DNA of 64,000 bases from Pseudanabaena sp. PCC 6802 (GTDB lineage: Bacteria > Cyanobacteriota > Cyanobacteriia > Pseudanabaenales > Pseudanabaenaceae), in the NCBI RefSeq assembly GCF_000332175.1, contig NZ_KB235914.1:4057793-4121792 (forward strand), written 5' to 3'. Positions 25,999 through 34,348 of the stretch are shown one piece after another. The notes beneath the pieces are model-generated. The model did not search any database, was not told the DNA's origin, and worked only from the letters and a program-made list of their open reading frames with translations. Numbering within the stretch: the stretch's first letter is position 1; each line of letters starts with the position of its first letter. Both the position numbers and the translations under genes were made by a program.

Positions 25999-28164
25999 CT
26001 AAGTAGTCGGATTGCTCTTTATTTGTTGAAGTAGTTCTATTATGGCATTTGGGTTGTTCTGCATCATTTGCTCCAATGCATCTTTACTCATACCCGTTTC
26101 GCGTTGAAGGGAAAGCATCATCAGCGAAATCGCCACGGATTGCGTATGCGGATGATCTTCGCCAAATGTTGCCATTAAAATTCCCAAAGCCCTTTGGAAA
26201 AGCGGTTCCGCCTCCGCGTACTTCCCTTGCGATTGGTATAGCAATGCGAGATTATTGACGCTTTGTGCGACATCAGGATGGTCAGCTCCCAGTTTTCGTA
26301 CCCTAATTTCCCACGATTTCAGGTGTAACAGTTCTACGATTTCGCCGTAATTCCCTTGCAATTGGTGTAGATACGCGAGATTATTGAGGCTTCGTGCGAC
26401 ATCAGGATGGTCTGCTCCCAGTTGCCCTTTAGTAATTTCGAGCGATCGCAGGTATAGAGGTTCCGCCTCCGCGTACTTCCCTTGCAACTGGTATAGATGT
26501 GCGAGATTATTGAGAAAGGTGGCAACATCGGGATGGTCTGCTCCCAGTTGCCCTTCAGTAATTTTGAGCGATCGCAGGTATAGAGGTTCCGCCTCCGCGT
26601 ACTTCCCTTGCAACTGGTATAGATGTGCGAGATTATTGAGAAAGGTGGCAACATCGGGATGGTCTGCTCCCAGTTGCCGTTCAGTAATTTCGAGCGATCG
26701 CAGGTATAGAGGTTCCGCCTCCGCGTACTTCCCTTGCAACTGGTATAGATGTGCGAGATTATTGAGAAAGGTGGCAACATCGGGATGGTCTGCTCCCAGT
26801 TGCCCTTCAGTAATTTTGAGCGATCGCAGGTATAGAGGTTCCGCCTCCGCGTACTTCCCTTCTGCTTTGTATAGCTCTGCGAGATTATTGAGGCTTTGTG
26901 CAACACGGGGATGGTCTGCTCCCAGTTGCCGTTCCCAAATTTCCCGCGATCGTCGATACAGCAGTTCTGCCTCTGCGTAATTCCCTTGCGATTGGTATAG
27001 AAATGCCAACCAACTTAAACCTATTGCTAAAGATTCTGGACTTCCTGTATCTTCCAAACGTTCCACTAGAAAACTCAGATGTGGCATGACGAGATTCGTT
27101 TCTGCCCACAGCGAGTATCTGGGGTTTTCCGAACTGCGTTTTGCCTCTGCCACTATCGCATCATAAGCCGCAGAGTCTAATTCTGAAGCAGTTTCCAATT
27201 GCTGCCATTTCACCGCAAAAAACTCTCGTAGCAGTTGGTGCAGTTGATAGATATCCTTGCCCACCCTCTGCAATAAATGCAAACTTACCATCTCGTCTCG
27301 CCGATCTTCTAGATCTTCCTCATCCCATTCTGGTAAACACGCTCTCACCATGCTCCAGGGAATCGGAGCGAGAGCAAATCGACTCAGCAGTCCTGCTAAT
27401 GTTTGAGATTCCAATGTCAGTGTTTCCCAACTCACATCAAATGCCTCCGCCACTCCCAACGGGGCTGTCATGCCAGGATAGGCTTTCTCCAGTGCCTTTG
27501 CATCCAGGCGTTTTTCCTCCAGCCGTTTTCGCAGCGTCGCCAATCCCACATCCGTTTTTTGCTCTAGGTAGCGCCCTACCAGTTCTAACCCCAAGGGTAA
27601 GTCGCCTAGCCATTCGCACAACCACTCTGCCTGCGTCAGGTCGGCATCGATCCGACCGTCCTTCACCAACTTTCGCAACAAATTCAGAGATTCCGATCGC
27701 TCCAAAATATCCAATGTCAATTCTTGGATTCGCCCACCCAAGCGCAACCGCGTCGTCAGCAACACCTTAAAGCGAGGATTTACCGGCGGCAAAAATGGCT
27801 CGATCGCTTTATAGTCCCCCACGTCGTCAAAGATTACCAGCACCTCCCCTTCCTGCCAGTAACGCCAGCAATAGGCTATCTGCTCCGACAGTTCTGCGTC
27901 CTCTCGCGGGTTTAACAGCAACTGCGAGCGAGCAAATGCCACGATCTGACTGCCCGCATCTTCGCGCGATCGCAGCCAGCACAGTCCGCCTGGATATGCT
28001 TGCCCGTATTTCAACCCGTATTGCAATGCCAATTCCGTTTTACCGACACCGCCCATCCCCCTAACCGCCGTAATGGCAATGCGATCGCCCCCTTGCAACA
28101 TCTGATGCAGTTGAGTTAAAGCTTCATCCCGCCCGACAAAAGCGATCGCGCCACTGCGCGGCAA
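25999..28164 (-). CDS. NB-ARC/TPR STAND ATPase, 3' part of a split NLR-like gene
   Basis: 721 residues from the first ATG; the frame is open further upstream and reads SPNDSTTAEGQDKISGGAPN before it. The NB-ARC core includes FVGRDEALTQLHQML, Walker A RGMGGVGKTELALQYGLKYG, Walker B VLVIFDDV and the GLPLGL-like LGDLPLGLELVGRYLEQ. A winged-helix region follows to about residue 330. Residues from about 390 are eight or so 42-residue TPRs of the kinesin-light-chain type (YAEAEPLYLRSL, LGADHPDVA). STAND proteins of this kind sense a trigger with the repeats, oligomerise and activate an N-terminal effector. Here the effector, an alpha/beta hydrolase, lies just upstream in another frame (28233-29213). 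Three TPR units are nearly identical in DNA. Confidence 0.85.
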   Translation of the reverse strand: MPRSGAIAFVGRDEALTQLHQMLQGGDRIAITAVRGMGGVGKTELALQYGLKYGQAYPGGLCWLRSREDAGSQIVAFARSQLLLNPREDAELSEQIAYCWRYWQEGEVLVIFDDVGDYKAIEPFLPPVNPRFKVLLTTRLRLGGRIQELTLDILERSESLNLLRKLVKDGRIDADLTQAEWLCEWLGDLPLGLELVGRYLEQKTDVGLATLRKRLEEKRLDAKALEKAYPGMTAPLGVAEAFDVSWETLTLESQTLAGLLSRFALAPIPWSMVRACLPEWDEEDLEDRRDEMVSLHLLQRVGKDIYQLHQLLREFFAVKWQQLETASELDSAAYDAIVAEAKRSSENPRYSLWAETNLVMPHLSFLVERLEDTGSPESLAIGLSWLAFLYQSQGNYAEAELLYRRSREIWERQLGADHPRVAQSLNNLAELYKAEGKYAEAEPLYLRSLKITEGQLGADHPDVATFLNNLAHLYQLQGKYAEAEPLYLRSLEITERQLGADHPDVATFLNNLAHLYQLQGKYAEAEPLYLRSLKITEGQLGADHPDVATFLNNLAHLYQLQGKYAEAEPLYLRSLEITKGQLGADHPDVARSLNNLAYLHQLQGNYGEIVELLHLKSWEIRVRKLGADHPDVAQSVNNLALLYQSQGKYAEAEPLFQRALGILMATFGEDHPHTQSVAISLMMLSLQRETGMSKDALEQMMQNNPNAIIELLQQIKSNPTT
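26375..27004. repeat. 126-bp tandem repeats encoding TPR units
   Basis: The sequence gcgagattattgag recurs at 26375, 26501, 26627, 26753 and 26879, exactly 126 bp apart, so each unit encodes 42 residues. Units 26501-26878 are nearly identical in DNA; outer units diverge. Such identity implies recent slippage or conversion, which can change sensor length. Confidence 0.85.
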
Positions 28165-28232
28165 ATTATTCGGCGCTCCACCTGATATTTTGTCCTGCCC
28201 CTCCGCCGTGGTGGAATCGTTAGGCGAAGAGG

Positions 28233-28670
28233 CTACTGAGGGGAAAGGTATTTTTTGAGAAAGCGCTTTGTGCTGTTGTAAACAGGGCTATCCTCGCGAT
28301 CGCTTGGCTGCGGACGGCAAATCGTCAGGTGATCTGTGCCCGTTACGCGGATCAAAGGTAAATCTTTGCTCAAGGAAGCGCTGACTTCATCCACGACAAT
28401 ACCTACTACTGGCAGGGGCTTTGTCTCTCCAAAGCACCACACAGGAATCTTGCTCAGTTTTTCATCCTGTAAGAAATCATCGTTCAACTCGCGCAAGCGA
28501 CTGTGCCCAAAACTCAGTTCTTCGACGCTAGCCGTTACTTTTAATATTTTTAGCAGCGCATCATTAGCAGCTTGAACTTTGTCAGCGAGGGACGAGCCGA
28601 CATGAGGAGTTGCCAAAAAGAGAATCCCTTTGGTTTGCTCTGCAACCTGCCGCCATTCCTCAGAACTCAT
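28233..28670 (-). pseudogene. C-terminal half of the alpha/beta hydrolase effector (split NLR-like gene)
   Basis: 145 codons from ATG 28670. QTKGILFLATPHVGSSLA is the stretch that follows the nucleophile region in SERAC1-like hydrolases. VPVWCFGETKP-like sequence (KIPVWCFGETKPLPVVGIVV) and TGTDHLTICRP, with the likely catalytic His, complete the fold. It ends KRFLKKYLSPQ at an early stop. The following NB-ARC frame is offset by one base, and one extra A in the A6 run at 28251-28256 (minus strand) would join them. The N-terminal half lies upstream at 28740-29213. Confidence 0.7.
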
Positions 28671-28739
28671 TTAAGAAAGTATAAATACTTAGTATTTTTT
28701 GCTGCTTCAGGGGATGTATGGTACTGAAATGCTGACTTC

Positions 28740-29213
28740 TTACATGGTAGCAATGTGACTAAAAGAAGCTTTTCTTGACTTCCCAAATGGGTTCTCAGAC
28801 TTAGCACCTTTAGCATTGCGCAAGGTCTGCTTGATTAGCAATCCCCCCATGCTATGCGTGACAAAGACCACAGGATGCCTACCTATCTCTCGGTTAGCAA
28901 ACACCTCAAGCACCAGATTAGCCTGATCGTAAAGTGGATTTGTATCGCCACGCCATGCCGTGGGTGCTACCTCATAGTCCAACGACCATATCCCCAAATC
29001 TGGACGATCCTTTCCCAACCATACCGGCCAGAAATCTAATTGACCTGCATCTAGCCTAGTGCCATCGCGATCGCACTGTTTCTGCAACTGCTTAATCTCA
29101 TCGGGGTTTGCGTGCCACGTTTCCAAACCGTCGCCTCCCAACCCATGCACGAATACGACATCCCCAAACCGCTCCAGATTGTCGCATCCCCCAATCTTAA
29201 TCAGCTTTGCCAT
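28740..29213 (-). pseudogene. N-terminal half of the alpha/beta hydrolase effector (split NLR-like gene)
   Basis: From ATG 29213: MAKLIKIGGCDNLERFGDVV, then the oxyanion-hole type FVHGLGGDGLETW and the nucleophile elbow VFVTHSMGGLLIKQTLRNAK. Sequence beyond KGAKSENPFG is not hydrolase-like and ends at 28740. The conserved continuation resumes at 28670 (SSEEWRQVAEQTKG). About 100 bp of AT-rich sequence with several stops separates the halves, as if inserted or rearranged. An open frame extends to 29309, but ATG 29213 suits the family. Confidence 0.7.
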
Positions 29214-29333
29214 CGCAACCCTAAACCTATATTTATATGCAAGAATTATAGCTGTTTTCAAAGTAAAAAGGGCGTTTGCGCGATCTTTGACTTTGCTATA
29301 TCCTGGCATGCCCCCAATATCGCTCTTACAGCG

Positions 29334-29357
29334 TGAGTCTTAATTTATAGACAAAAA
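29334..29357. repeat. Direct repeat, right side of the NLR-like module
   Basis: Begins TGAGTCTTAATTTATAGAC and ends in five A. It pairs with 25956-25979 in the same orientation; the span between them is 3.4 kb and contains only the split hydrolase/NB-ARC/TPR gene. Confidence 0.55.
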
Positions 29358-29370
29358 TTGCTCGACTAAA

Positions 29371-29766
29371 TTATTTATACCAATCCGCAATCGCAAGCCC
29401 TACAACTCTTGAGAACTCACTAACGTTATGGGTCACAAGAGTTGCCTGACGTGCCAAAGCTGTCCCAGCAATCAAAACATCGATTGAACCTATAGGCGTA
29501 CCTTGTTTCTCTAATTGAGCGCGAATTGATGCAGCAGCAAAGGCATCAGCATAATCGAACGGTACTAAATTAACTTGGCTCGATAGTTGTTGAAGCTGTT
29601 GGATGCGTTTTGCAGGTGAGATGGACTTTGCAATTCCAACATGCAATTCAAAAAGAACGATTGTAGAAATAGCAATTTCTTGAGGAGAGACGCTAGCAAG
29701 ATTTTTTAAAACCTGCCCTTGACCTTTAAAGTAGTAGATTAGAGTATTGGTATCTAGAAGATACAT
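29371..29766 (-). CDS. PIN-domain toxin (VapC-type)
   Basis: 131 residues from ATG 29766 (MYLLDTNTLIYYFKGQG); the longer frame to 29808 would run into the antitoxin gene. PIN acidic residues: D5 in LLDTN, E in LFELHVGIAK, D in GSIDVLIAGTAL, and a later THNVSEF region. This predicts a Mg-dependent ribonuclease. It lies one base after the antitoxin stop codon, so the two are translationally coupled. The complete acidic set suggests an active toxin. Confidence 0.88.
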   Translation of the reverse strand: MYLLDTNTLIYYFKGQGQVLKNLASVSPQEIAISTIVLFELHVGIAKSISPAKRIQQLQQLSSQVNLVPFDYADAFAAASIRAQLEKQGTPIGSIDVLIAGTALARQATLVTHNVSEFSRVVGLAIADWYK

Positions 29767-29767
29767 C

Positions 29768-30016
29768 TTATAGGCTCTCCCGTAAAATGTCGTGTCCAGA
29801 AGTTGCACGAATCTCCTCTAGCGAAGGGAAATCCTCACCCCAGCTTCCTGCTAAGGAATTAACAAGCTCTGTCCAGGAACTAGTAACGCCAGTACTATCT
29901 GTTCGATCTGCATTTAGAGATTTAGCACGAATAAATTCAGCAAAGTCCAGGATTTCGCTAGCTTGCTCTTGAGGAAGGGATTTAACAAGTTCGTAAATTT
30001 GTTCGGCGATAGTCAT
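29768..30016 (-). CDS. VapB-type antitoxin partner
   Basis: 82 residues from ATG 30016 (MTIAEQIYELVKSLPQEQAS). The N-terminal helical part EILDFAEFIRAKS is typical of DUF2281/VapB-like antitoxins in cyanobacteria. The C-terminus (WTELVNSLAGSWGEDFPSLE) would wrap the PIN toxin. An IS630-type element begins 42 bp upstream of the start, so the native promoter has probably been moved or replaced. Confidence 0.8.
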   Translation of the reverse strand: MTIAEQIYELVKSLPQEQASEILDFAEFIRAKSLNADRTDSTGVTSSWTELVNSLAGSWGEDFPSLEEIRATSGHDILRESL

Positions 30017-30057
30017 AATGTTCCACAGATGAAGTAAACAACTTAAAGGCGGTAATA

Positions 30058-31188
30058 TTGCTCCGGCAATGAAAAAGAAAGCATAGGATAATAGAAGTAA
30101 AGGCACAAGGAGGTTTGACATGGATAAACCAGATGGCCGACACCTATCGATAGAGACGCAAAATTACCTTCGACAGCAAGCGATCCGGTTGCGAGAACAA
30201 GGGAAACGAGTATGTGATATTAGTGAGTACCTGGGGATTCATCGTAACACGATTACGGAGTGGTGGTGGGCGTATCAAGATTACGGAGAAGCAGCCCTGT
30301 TTCAGCAGCGACGAGGACGAGAGGTAGGGGAAGGGCGCAGTTTAAGTGCCTCAGAGGAAACAACGATTGAAGAAATGCTGCGGGGACACAGCCCGGAGGA
30401 ATACCAGATCGAGAGCGCCTTGTGGAGTAGACGAGCCGTAAAAGCCTTAATCGAGCAAGAATTAGGTGTGGAGATGCCAATCCGCACAGTGGGGGAATAC
30501 CTCAAACGATGGGGCTACAGCCCCCAGAAGCCGATCGAACGTGCCTATGAGCAAGACCCCGCTGCCGTGAAACACTGGTTACAGGAAGAATATCCCGCGA
30601 TTGAGCAACGGGCACAAGCAGAAGGTGCCGAAATCGAGTGGGGAGATGAATCGGGACTCAGTTCTGATGAGTATGGAGGGCGAGGTTATGCACCCAAGGG
30701 GCATCCCCCTGAAATTCGTCCTAGTAAACGCGAGCGGACACGGTTGAATTTCATTGCTAGCATCAGTAATCAAGGCACGATTCAATTTATGCTTTACACC
30801 TGTACCTTGACAGCCCCAGTATTTATTGAATTTCTGCAACGGTTGATTGACAAGCGTTCAAGCAAACTGTTTTGGATCGTGGATCGCCATCCCGTCCATC
30901 GAGAGCGCCCCGTGCAGCAATGGTTAGAACAGCACTCCCAGGAGATCGAGTTATTTTATTTGCCTTCCTATGCGCCGCAGTTGAATCCAGTAGAGTATTT
31001 CAATGGTGATGTGAAACAGGGAGTTCACGCCAAACCTCTGACGCGAAACCTGGGTCAATTAAAACATAGATTGCTATCTCAACTGCAGAAATTGCAGAGA
31101 TTGCCTGCCCACATTAGGAGTTACTTTAAGCATCCATCTATTATTTATGCTGCTCTATAGATTGCATTCTATTTTATTGCCAAGGCAA
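30058..31188. mobile_element. IS630-type insertion sequence, complete
   Basis: An element of 1131 bp flanked by TA on both sides (30056-30057 and 31189-31190), the usual IS630 target duplication. Terminal inverted repeats run about 26 bp. The left end TTGCTCCGGCAATGAAAAAG and the reverse complement of the right end TTGCCTTGGCAATAAAATAG agree at about 15 of 20 positions. A full-length transposase lies inside. Only one copy is in the window. Confidence 0.88.
30120..31160 (+). CDS. IS630-family transposase
   Basis: 346 residues, intact. An N-terminal helix-turn-helix (RVCDISEYLGIHRNTITEWW) and a second helical DNA-binding region are followed by the DDE catalytic domain. The first Asp is in EIEWGDESGL, the second in FWIVDRHPVHRERP, and the final acidic residue in LPSYAPQLNPVEYFNGDVK. 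ACAAGGAGG lies just upstream of ATG 30120. No frameshift is present, so the element may be active. Confidence 0.92.
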   Translation: MDKPDGRHLSIETQNYLRQQAIRLREQGKRVCDISEYLGIHRNTITEWWWAYQDYGEAALFQQRRGREVGEGRSLSASEETTIEEMLRGHSPEEYQIESALWSRRAVKALIEQELGVEMPIRTVGEYLKRWGYSPQKPIERAYEQDPAAVKHWLQEEYPAIEQRAQAEGAEIEWGDESGLSSDEYGGRGYAPKGHPPEIRPSKRERTRLNFIASISNQGTIQFMLYTCTLTAPVFIEFLQRLIDKRSSKLFWIVDRHPVHRERPVQQWLEQHSQEIELFYLPSYAPQLNPVEYFNGDVKQGVHAKPLTRNLGQLKHRLLSQLQKLQRLPAHIRSYFKHPSIIYAAL

Positions 31189-31256
31189 TAACTCAATTAT
31201 ATGAAGCCCAAACACTTCTCGTTTCGTTATAGTCTGGCACAGTTCCTATATTGCTT

Positions 31257-32762
31257 TTACAAAGCTTGAATGCGCTTTATCAGGTCATAGAACGGCTGCC
31301 AATCATCCTCTTCCGTAATTCTCTCCCATACCGCTTCGATTTCCGGCCTGAGTAGACTCGTCGTGGGATTGGCCTGCCGCAACCGCTCTGCGATCGCCGC
31401 CATCTCCCCCTCAGGCATTCTAATTAGATAATGATGGTAGAGCGATCGCCAGTTATCTAAAATCTGCTGATGCTCTTCGCCCAGTTCCCATTCCACCCGA
31501 TCCAATATATTGCTGCGATCTTCTCGCCAGGTGCGATCGAACTGCTGTCTGAGTGCGATGAAGAAGTCATGGTAACCCATCTGCGTAGAGCCGACAAACT
31601 GAAGAGTTAATGTAATAATTTCCTCTGCTTCTGAGGGCGAAAGCTGCTCCAATCCCAACCGATTTAGCATCATGCGGCAATACTCTTCGCGATAATGCTC
31701 CTTGAATTTCGCTAAGCCCGCTTCCAAATCCGACTGTTCCATCACCATGCGCAATGGATACTGCAACATCTCCAGATTCCAATAGCATACCGCTGGCTGA
31801 TTGGCATAACGGTAACGCCCATAGTAGTCGAAATATGCCGCTGTAAAATTTGGATCGTAGGTGGAAATAAACGCATAGGGGCCATAGTCGAAACTCTCAC
31901 CCGTAATCGACATGTTATCCGTATTCAAGACCGCATGACAGAAACCCACCGCCATCCATTGCGCTACAAGGGCTGATGTCCTCTGCACTAGTTCGGCATA
32001 GAACTCTGCATAAAGCTCTCGTTCGTCTACCTGAGCGATCGCTTTGCCCCTCAGCAAATGCGAATAATACACTTCGATGACATGATTCAAAAGCTTTCGA
32101 ATGAAATCCGCTCTGCCGATTGCGTGCAATCGCTCGAATGTCCCAAAGCGAATATGCGATCGCGAAAATCTCACCATCACCGACGAACGTGTTGGAGAAG
32201 GCTCGTCGCCCCGCCACAACTTCTCACCTGTTTCGATCGCGCAAAGGCATCGCGAAGTCCTGACTCCCAAGCGATGTAACATCTCGGCTGCCAACACCTC
32301 CCGCACTCCCCCTTTCAGCGTGAGGCGACCATCCGCCGTCCGCGAGTATGGAGTTTTACCCGATCCCTTCGTACCGAAATCGTATAACTCTCCATCTATT
32401 GCCCGTACTTGCCCGTACACAAATCCCCGACCATCTCCCAACTGTGGATTGTACTCGCCAAACTGATATCCATGATAGCGCAAGGCTAGAAACGGGCGAA
32501 TCCCCTGAAATGTCCCAAACGCTTCTACAAAATGCCGATCTTCCACCTCCTTAGAATTCAAGCCAATTTGAGGCAAAAGCTCGTCATTGCGCCAGCGCAG
32601 AACGTGCATTGGGAACTCCGCTGCGGCTACCACATCGTAGTAATCATCCCCCAACGCTTCCATCGCTTGCTCGTATTCCAAGTTTAGAAATGGGTTGGAA
32701 GAGAGGTTGGTTTGCAAAGACTGCTGCATATTCGGATCCGGAGATACTTTCTGTACTTTCAC
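31257..32762 (-). CDS. selO: Protein adenylyltransferase SelO (YdiU/UPF0061 family)
   Basis: 501 residues, the usual length. Pseudokinase-fold landmarks: [20 protein letters not shown] near residue 100, the [20 protein letters not shown] loop, [14 protein letters not shown], and [20 protein letters not shown] with the following DYGPYAFI. SelO transfers AMP to Ser, Thr or Tyr of target proteins and is linked to redox stress. The C-terminal selenocysteine of eukaryotic SelO is absent, as in most bacteria. It stands alone. Confidence 0.93.
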   Translation of the reverse strand: MKVQKVSPDPNMQQSLQTNLSSNPFLNLEYEQAMEALGDDYYDVVAAAEFPMHVLRWRNDELLPQIGLNSKEVEDRHFVEAFGTFQGIRPFLALRYHGYQFGEYNPQLGDGRGFVYGQVRAIDGELYDFGTKGSGKTPYSRTADGRLTLKGGVREVLAAEMLHRLGVRTSRCLCAIETGEKLWRGDEPSPTRSSVMVRFSRSHIRFGTFERLHAIGRADFIRKLLNHVIEVYYSHLLRGKAIAQVDERELYAEFYAELVQRTSALVAQWMAVGFCHAVLNTDNMSITGESFDYGPYAFISTYDPNFTAAYFDYYGRYRYANQPAVCYWNLEMLQYPLRMVMEQSDLEAGLAKFKEHYREEYCRMMLNRLGLEQLSPSEAEEIITLTLQFVGSTQMGYHDFFIALRQQFDRTWREDRSNILDRVEWELGEEHQQILDNWRSLYHHYLIRMPEGEMAAIAERLRQANPTTSLLRPEIEAVWERITEEDDWQPFYDLIKRIQAL

Positions 32763-33386
32763 TATCTTTACACTTCAGCGCTACTAGTTGGCGGTAACCC
32801 TTCAACAACGCAGCAGTTTCTTTTCAAGAATAGAATTCTTAAATTTAGACCTACTACAATACCCTGAGTCTCGTACTAAGACGCAGACATATAGAAAACC
32901 TCTGTATTTGGCTAGAAGTACTGCCCCATACCAAATCTGCATTAATTAGCCCTATGATTTCTAGTGATTGGAAGTTGTGGCCGCACGAACAAAGTCTGCC
33001 TGCGCAGACTCCAAGAAAAGGGGGGTAGCAAACCAGGATTTGGGATTGGTCTTGACCAAAATCTTAATTAATCCTTCAGGATTTTTGGTTTCACTTTGCA
33101 GCATATGTAACAGTCTTGCCCAGGTGCGTTCGGCTATTAACTATAGCGATCCTACTTTGGGTTGTAAAATTTCTTCGTCGATCGCAGATCGCCAATAACT
33201 GTTAAATCAACTGAATAATCCCTTCAAATTAGCGAAACTTTCCCGCACTAGTTTGCGTCTCCCCAGTTAGGAGATTTGATGTAAAGATAGCCCATTTGGA
33301 TGAGTCATTCAGGCGAAGCAGTGGGTATGTCTGACTGGTTATTGTAATGGTTTAGAACGAGACTGAGGGAGAGGAGGCTTGAGAAG
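32763..33386. other. Long interval with one possible small minus-strand gene
   Basis: 624 bp. A degenerate TGAGTCT-type sequence is at 32865. A small minus-strand frame (32961-33104) is listed separately. The plus-strand frame at 32968-33198 looks like its shadow. The last 60 bp before 33387 supply the ribosome-binding site GAGGAGG of the next gene. No RNA gene is recognised. Confidence 0.5.
32961..33104 (-). CDS. Possible small or N-terminally truncated protein
   Basis: 47 residues from ATG 33104. It reads MLQSETKNPEGLIKILVKTN, then PKSWFATPLFLESAQADFV. The same frame is coding-like for nine codons upstream (ERTWARLLH) before a stop, so the start of a longer protein may have been lost. Composition is more protein-like than the overlapping plus-strand frame. 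No family is recognised. Confidence 0.35.
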   Translation of the reverse strand: MLQSETKNPEGLIKILVKTNPKSWFATPLFLESAQADFVRAATTSNH

Positions 33387-33698
33387 ATGGATAATGTTCT
33401 CAGTATTAAGGCAAGTATTGCAGCACTCGTGCTTGGAGTTGCAATGCTGTCAATCTCCCAAGCTAGTAGTAATGCTGTCTATCAGGAAGTAGCTAATAGT
33501 GAAAATAGTTCTTTGCCAGTTGCTGCACCGTTAACTACTAAGACTGACATTGTATCCCTAGAATTAGATAGCGATCCCGGTTGGCTCCCTGTCGCAGACC
33601 GCGATGGCAAGTCTGGGTGCTTGAAAAATACTGCTTCACAAAAAGTTTTGTGCAGTATTATCAATATCCGCAAGATCGCACAGCAAAAATCTAACTAA
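33387..33698 (+). CDS. Small exported protein of unknown function
   Basis: 103 residues with a clear Sec signal peptide (SIKASIAALVLGVAMLSISQ, with cleavage likely after the ASSNA region). The mature part has two Cys (SGCLKN, VLCSI) that may form a disulfide. GGGAGAGGAGG upstream gives a strong ribosome-binding site. It converges with the coiled-coil gene 11 bp away. No family is recognised. Confidence 0.65.
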   Translation: MDNVLSIKASIAALVLGVAMLSISQASSNAVYQEVANSENSSLPVAAPLTTKTDIVSLELDSDPGWLPVADRDGKSGCLKNTASQKVLCSIINIRKIAQQKSN

Positions 33699-33709
33699 CC
33701 GGATTATAG

Positions 33710-34096
33710 CTACTGCTCGTCCTGGTCGCGGTTACGACGGTTCATGAACCGTATCTCTTGCAATAGGACGTTAAAACGCTGGTCTGTTTCAGCCTGACGC
33801 TGCTCAATTATGGTTTGCCGCTCGTCCATTCTGGACATTAATTCAGTAAGTGTATCGATATTATCTGCCAACATGCGATGTGTCTCTGCCATATATGCCT
33901 GATTGGCTTGTAACTCACGTTGACCGATCTGTAACTCGCGTTGACTGGCTTGCCACTCGCGTTGACTGACTTGTAACTCGCGTTGAGTTTCCGCCATATA
34001 TTCAAAATTGCTTTCCATCCGCAGCTGTGTCTCAGTCAGAATGGTAATAGCTTCTTCAACCGTGCGAACTCTTCTTTCCAGTGGTTCTTGAGTCAT
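33710..34096 (-). CDS. Coiled-coil protein of unknown function
   Basis: 128 residues, almost entirely helical and hydrophilic. A heptad-like repeat of QRELQVSQREWQASQREL type (residues 38-65) is visible as direct repeats in DNA around 33910-33995. There is no signal peptide or membrane segment. Similar short Gln/Glu-rich coiled coils are common in cyanobacteria and vary in repeat number. Function unknown. Confidence 0.7.
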   Translation of the reverse strand: MTQEPLERRVRTVEEAITILTETQLRMESNFEYMAETQRELQVSQREWQASQRELQIGQRELQANQAYMAETHRMLADNIDTLTELMSRMDERQTIIEQRQAETDQRFNVLLQEIRFMNRRNRDQDEQ

Positions 34097-34128
34097 ATGA
34101 TGTAAGTGCCCTTATATAAGTGAATTAT

Positions 34129-34160
34129 AGCCCTGCCCTCATAGCGCAGGGCTTGTTTGT
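34129..34160 (+). terminator. Rho-independent terminator-like hairpin
   Basis: Stem AGCCCTGC/GCAGGGCT (34129-34136 and 34146-34153), a 9-base loop, then a T-rich tail TGTTTGT. The T-run on the plus strand suggests it ends plus-strand transcripts reading through from 33387, or isolates the next gene. Confidence 0.55.
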
Positions 34161-34348
34161 TTGTAAACTGTGGCGATTTGTCGCAGATTACCAGCCTGAG
34201 AATAAGGATCTAAACCACAACCCGTTAGATTTTAGGGTTTCTCTGCAATTTGGTAGTTGATTTTCTCGAAAAAACAAGTCTATATATATATCGTCTAGAT
34301 ATTGTCCGGTTTTTGGGTTTTGCCACAAAGTTTTTCTGCCTAGCCTCT

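Noticed and set aside
26334..26980. Repetitive ORFs on both strands within 26.3-27.0 kb as separate repeat proteins
   Set aside because: They are out-of-frame readings of the 126-bp TPR-coding repeats.
26375..27004. CRISPR-like array
   Set aside because: The period is 126 bp with no unique spacers, and the repeats are in frame inside a TPR-coding gene.
32968..33198. 76-codon plus-strand gene
   Set aside because: No ribosome-binding site, atypical composition, and it lies over a more protein-like minus-strand frame.
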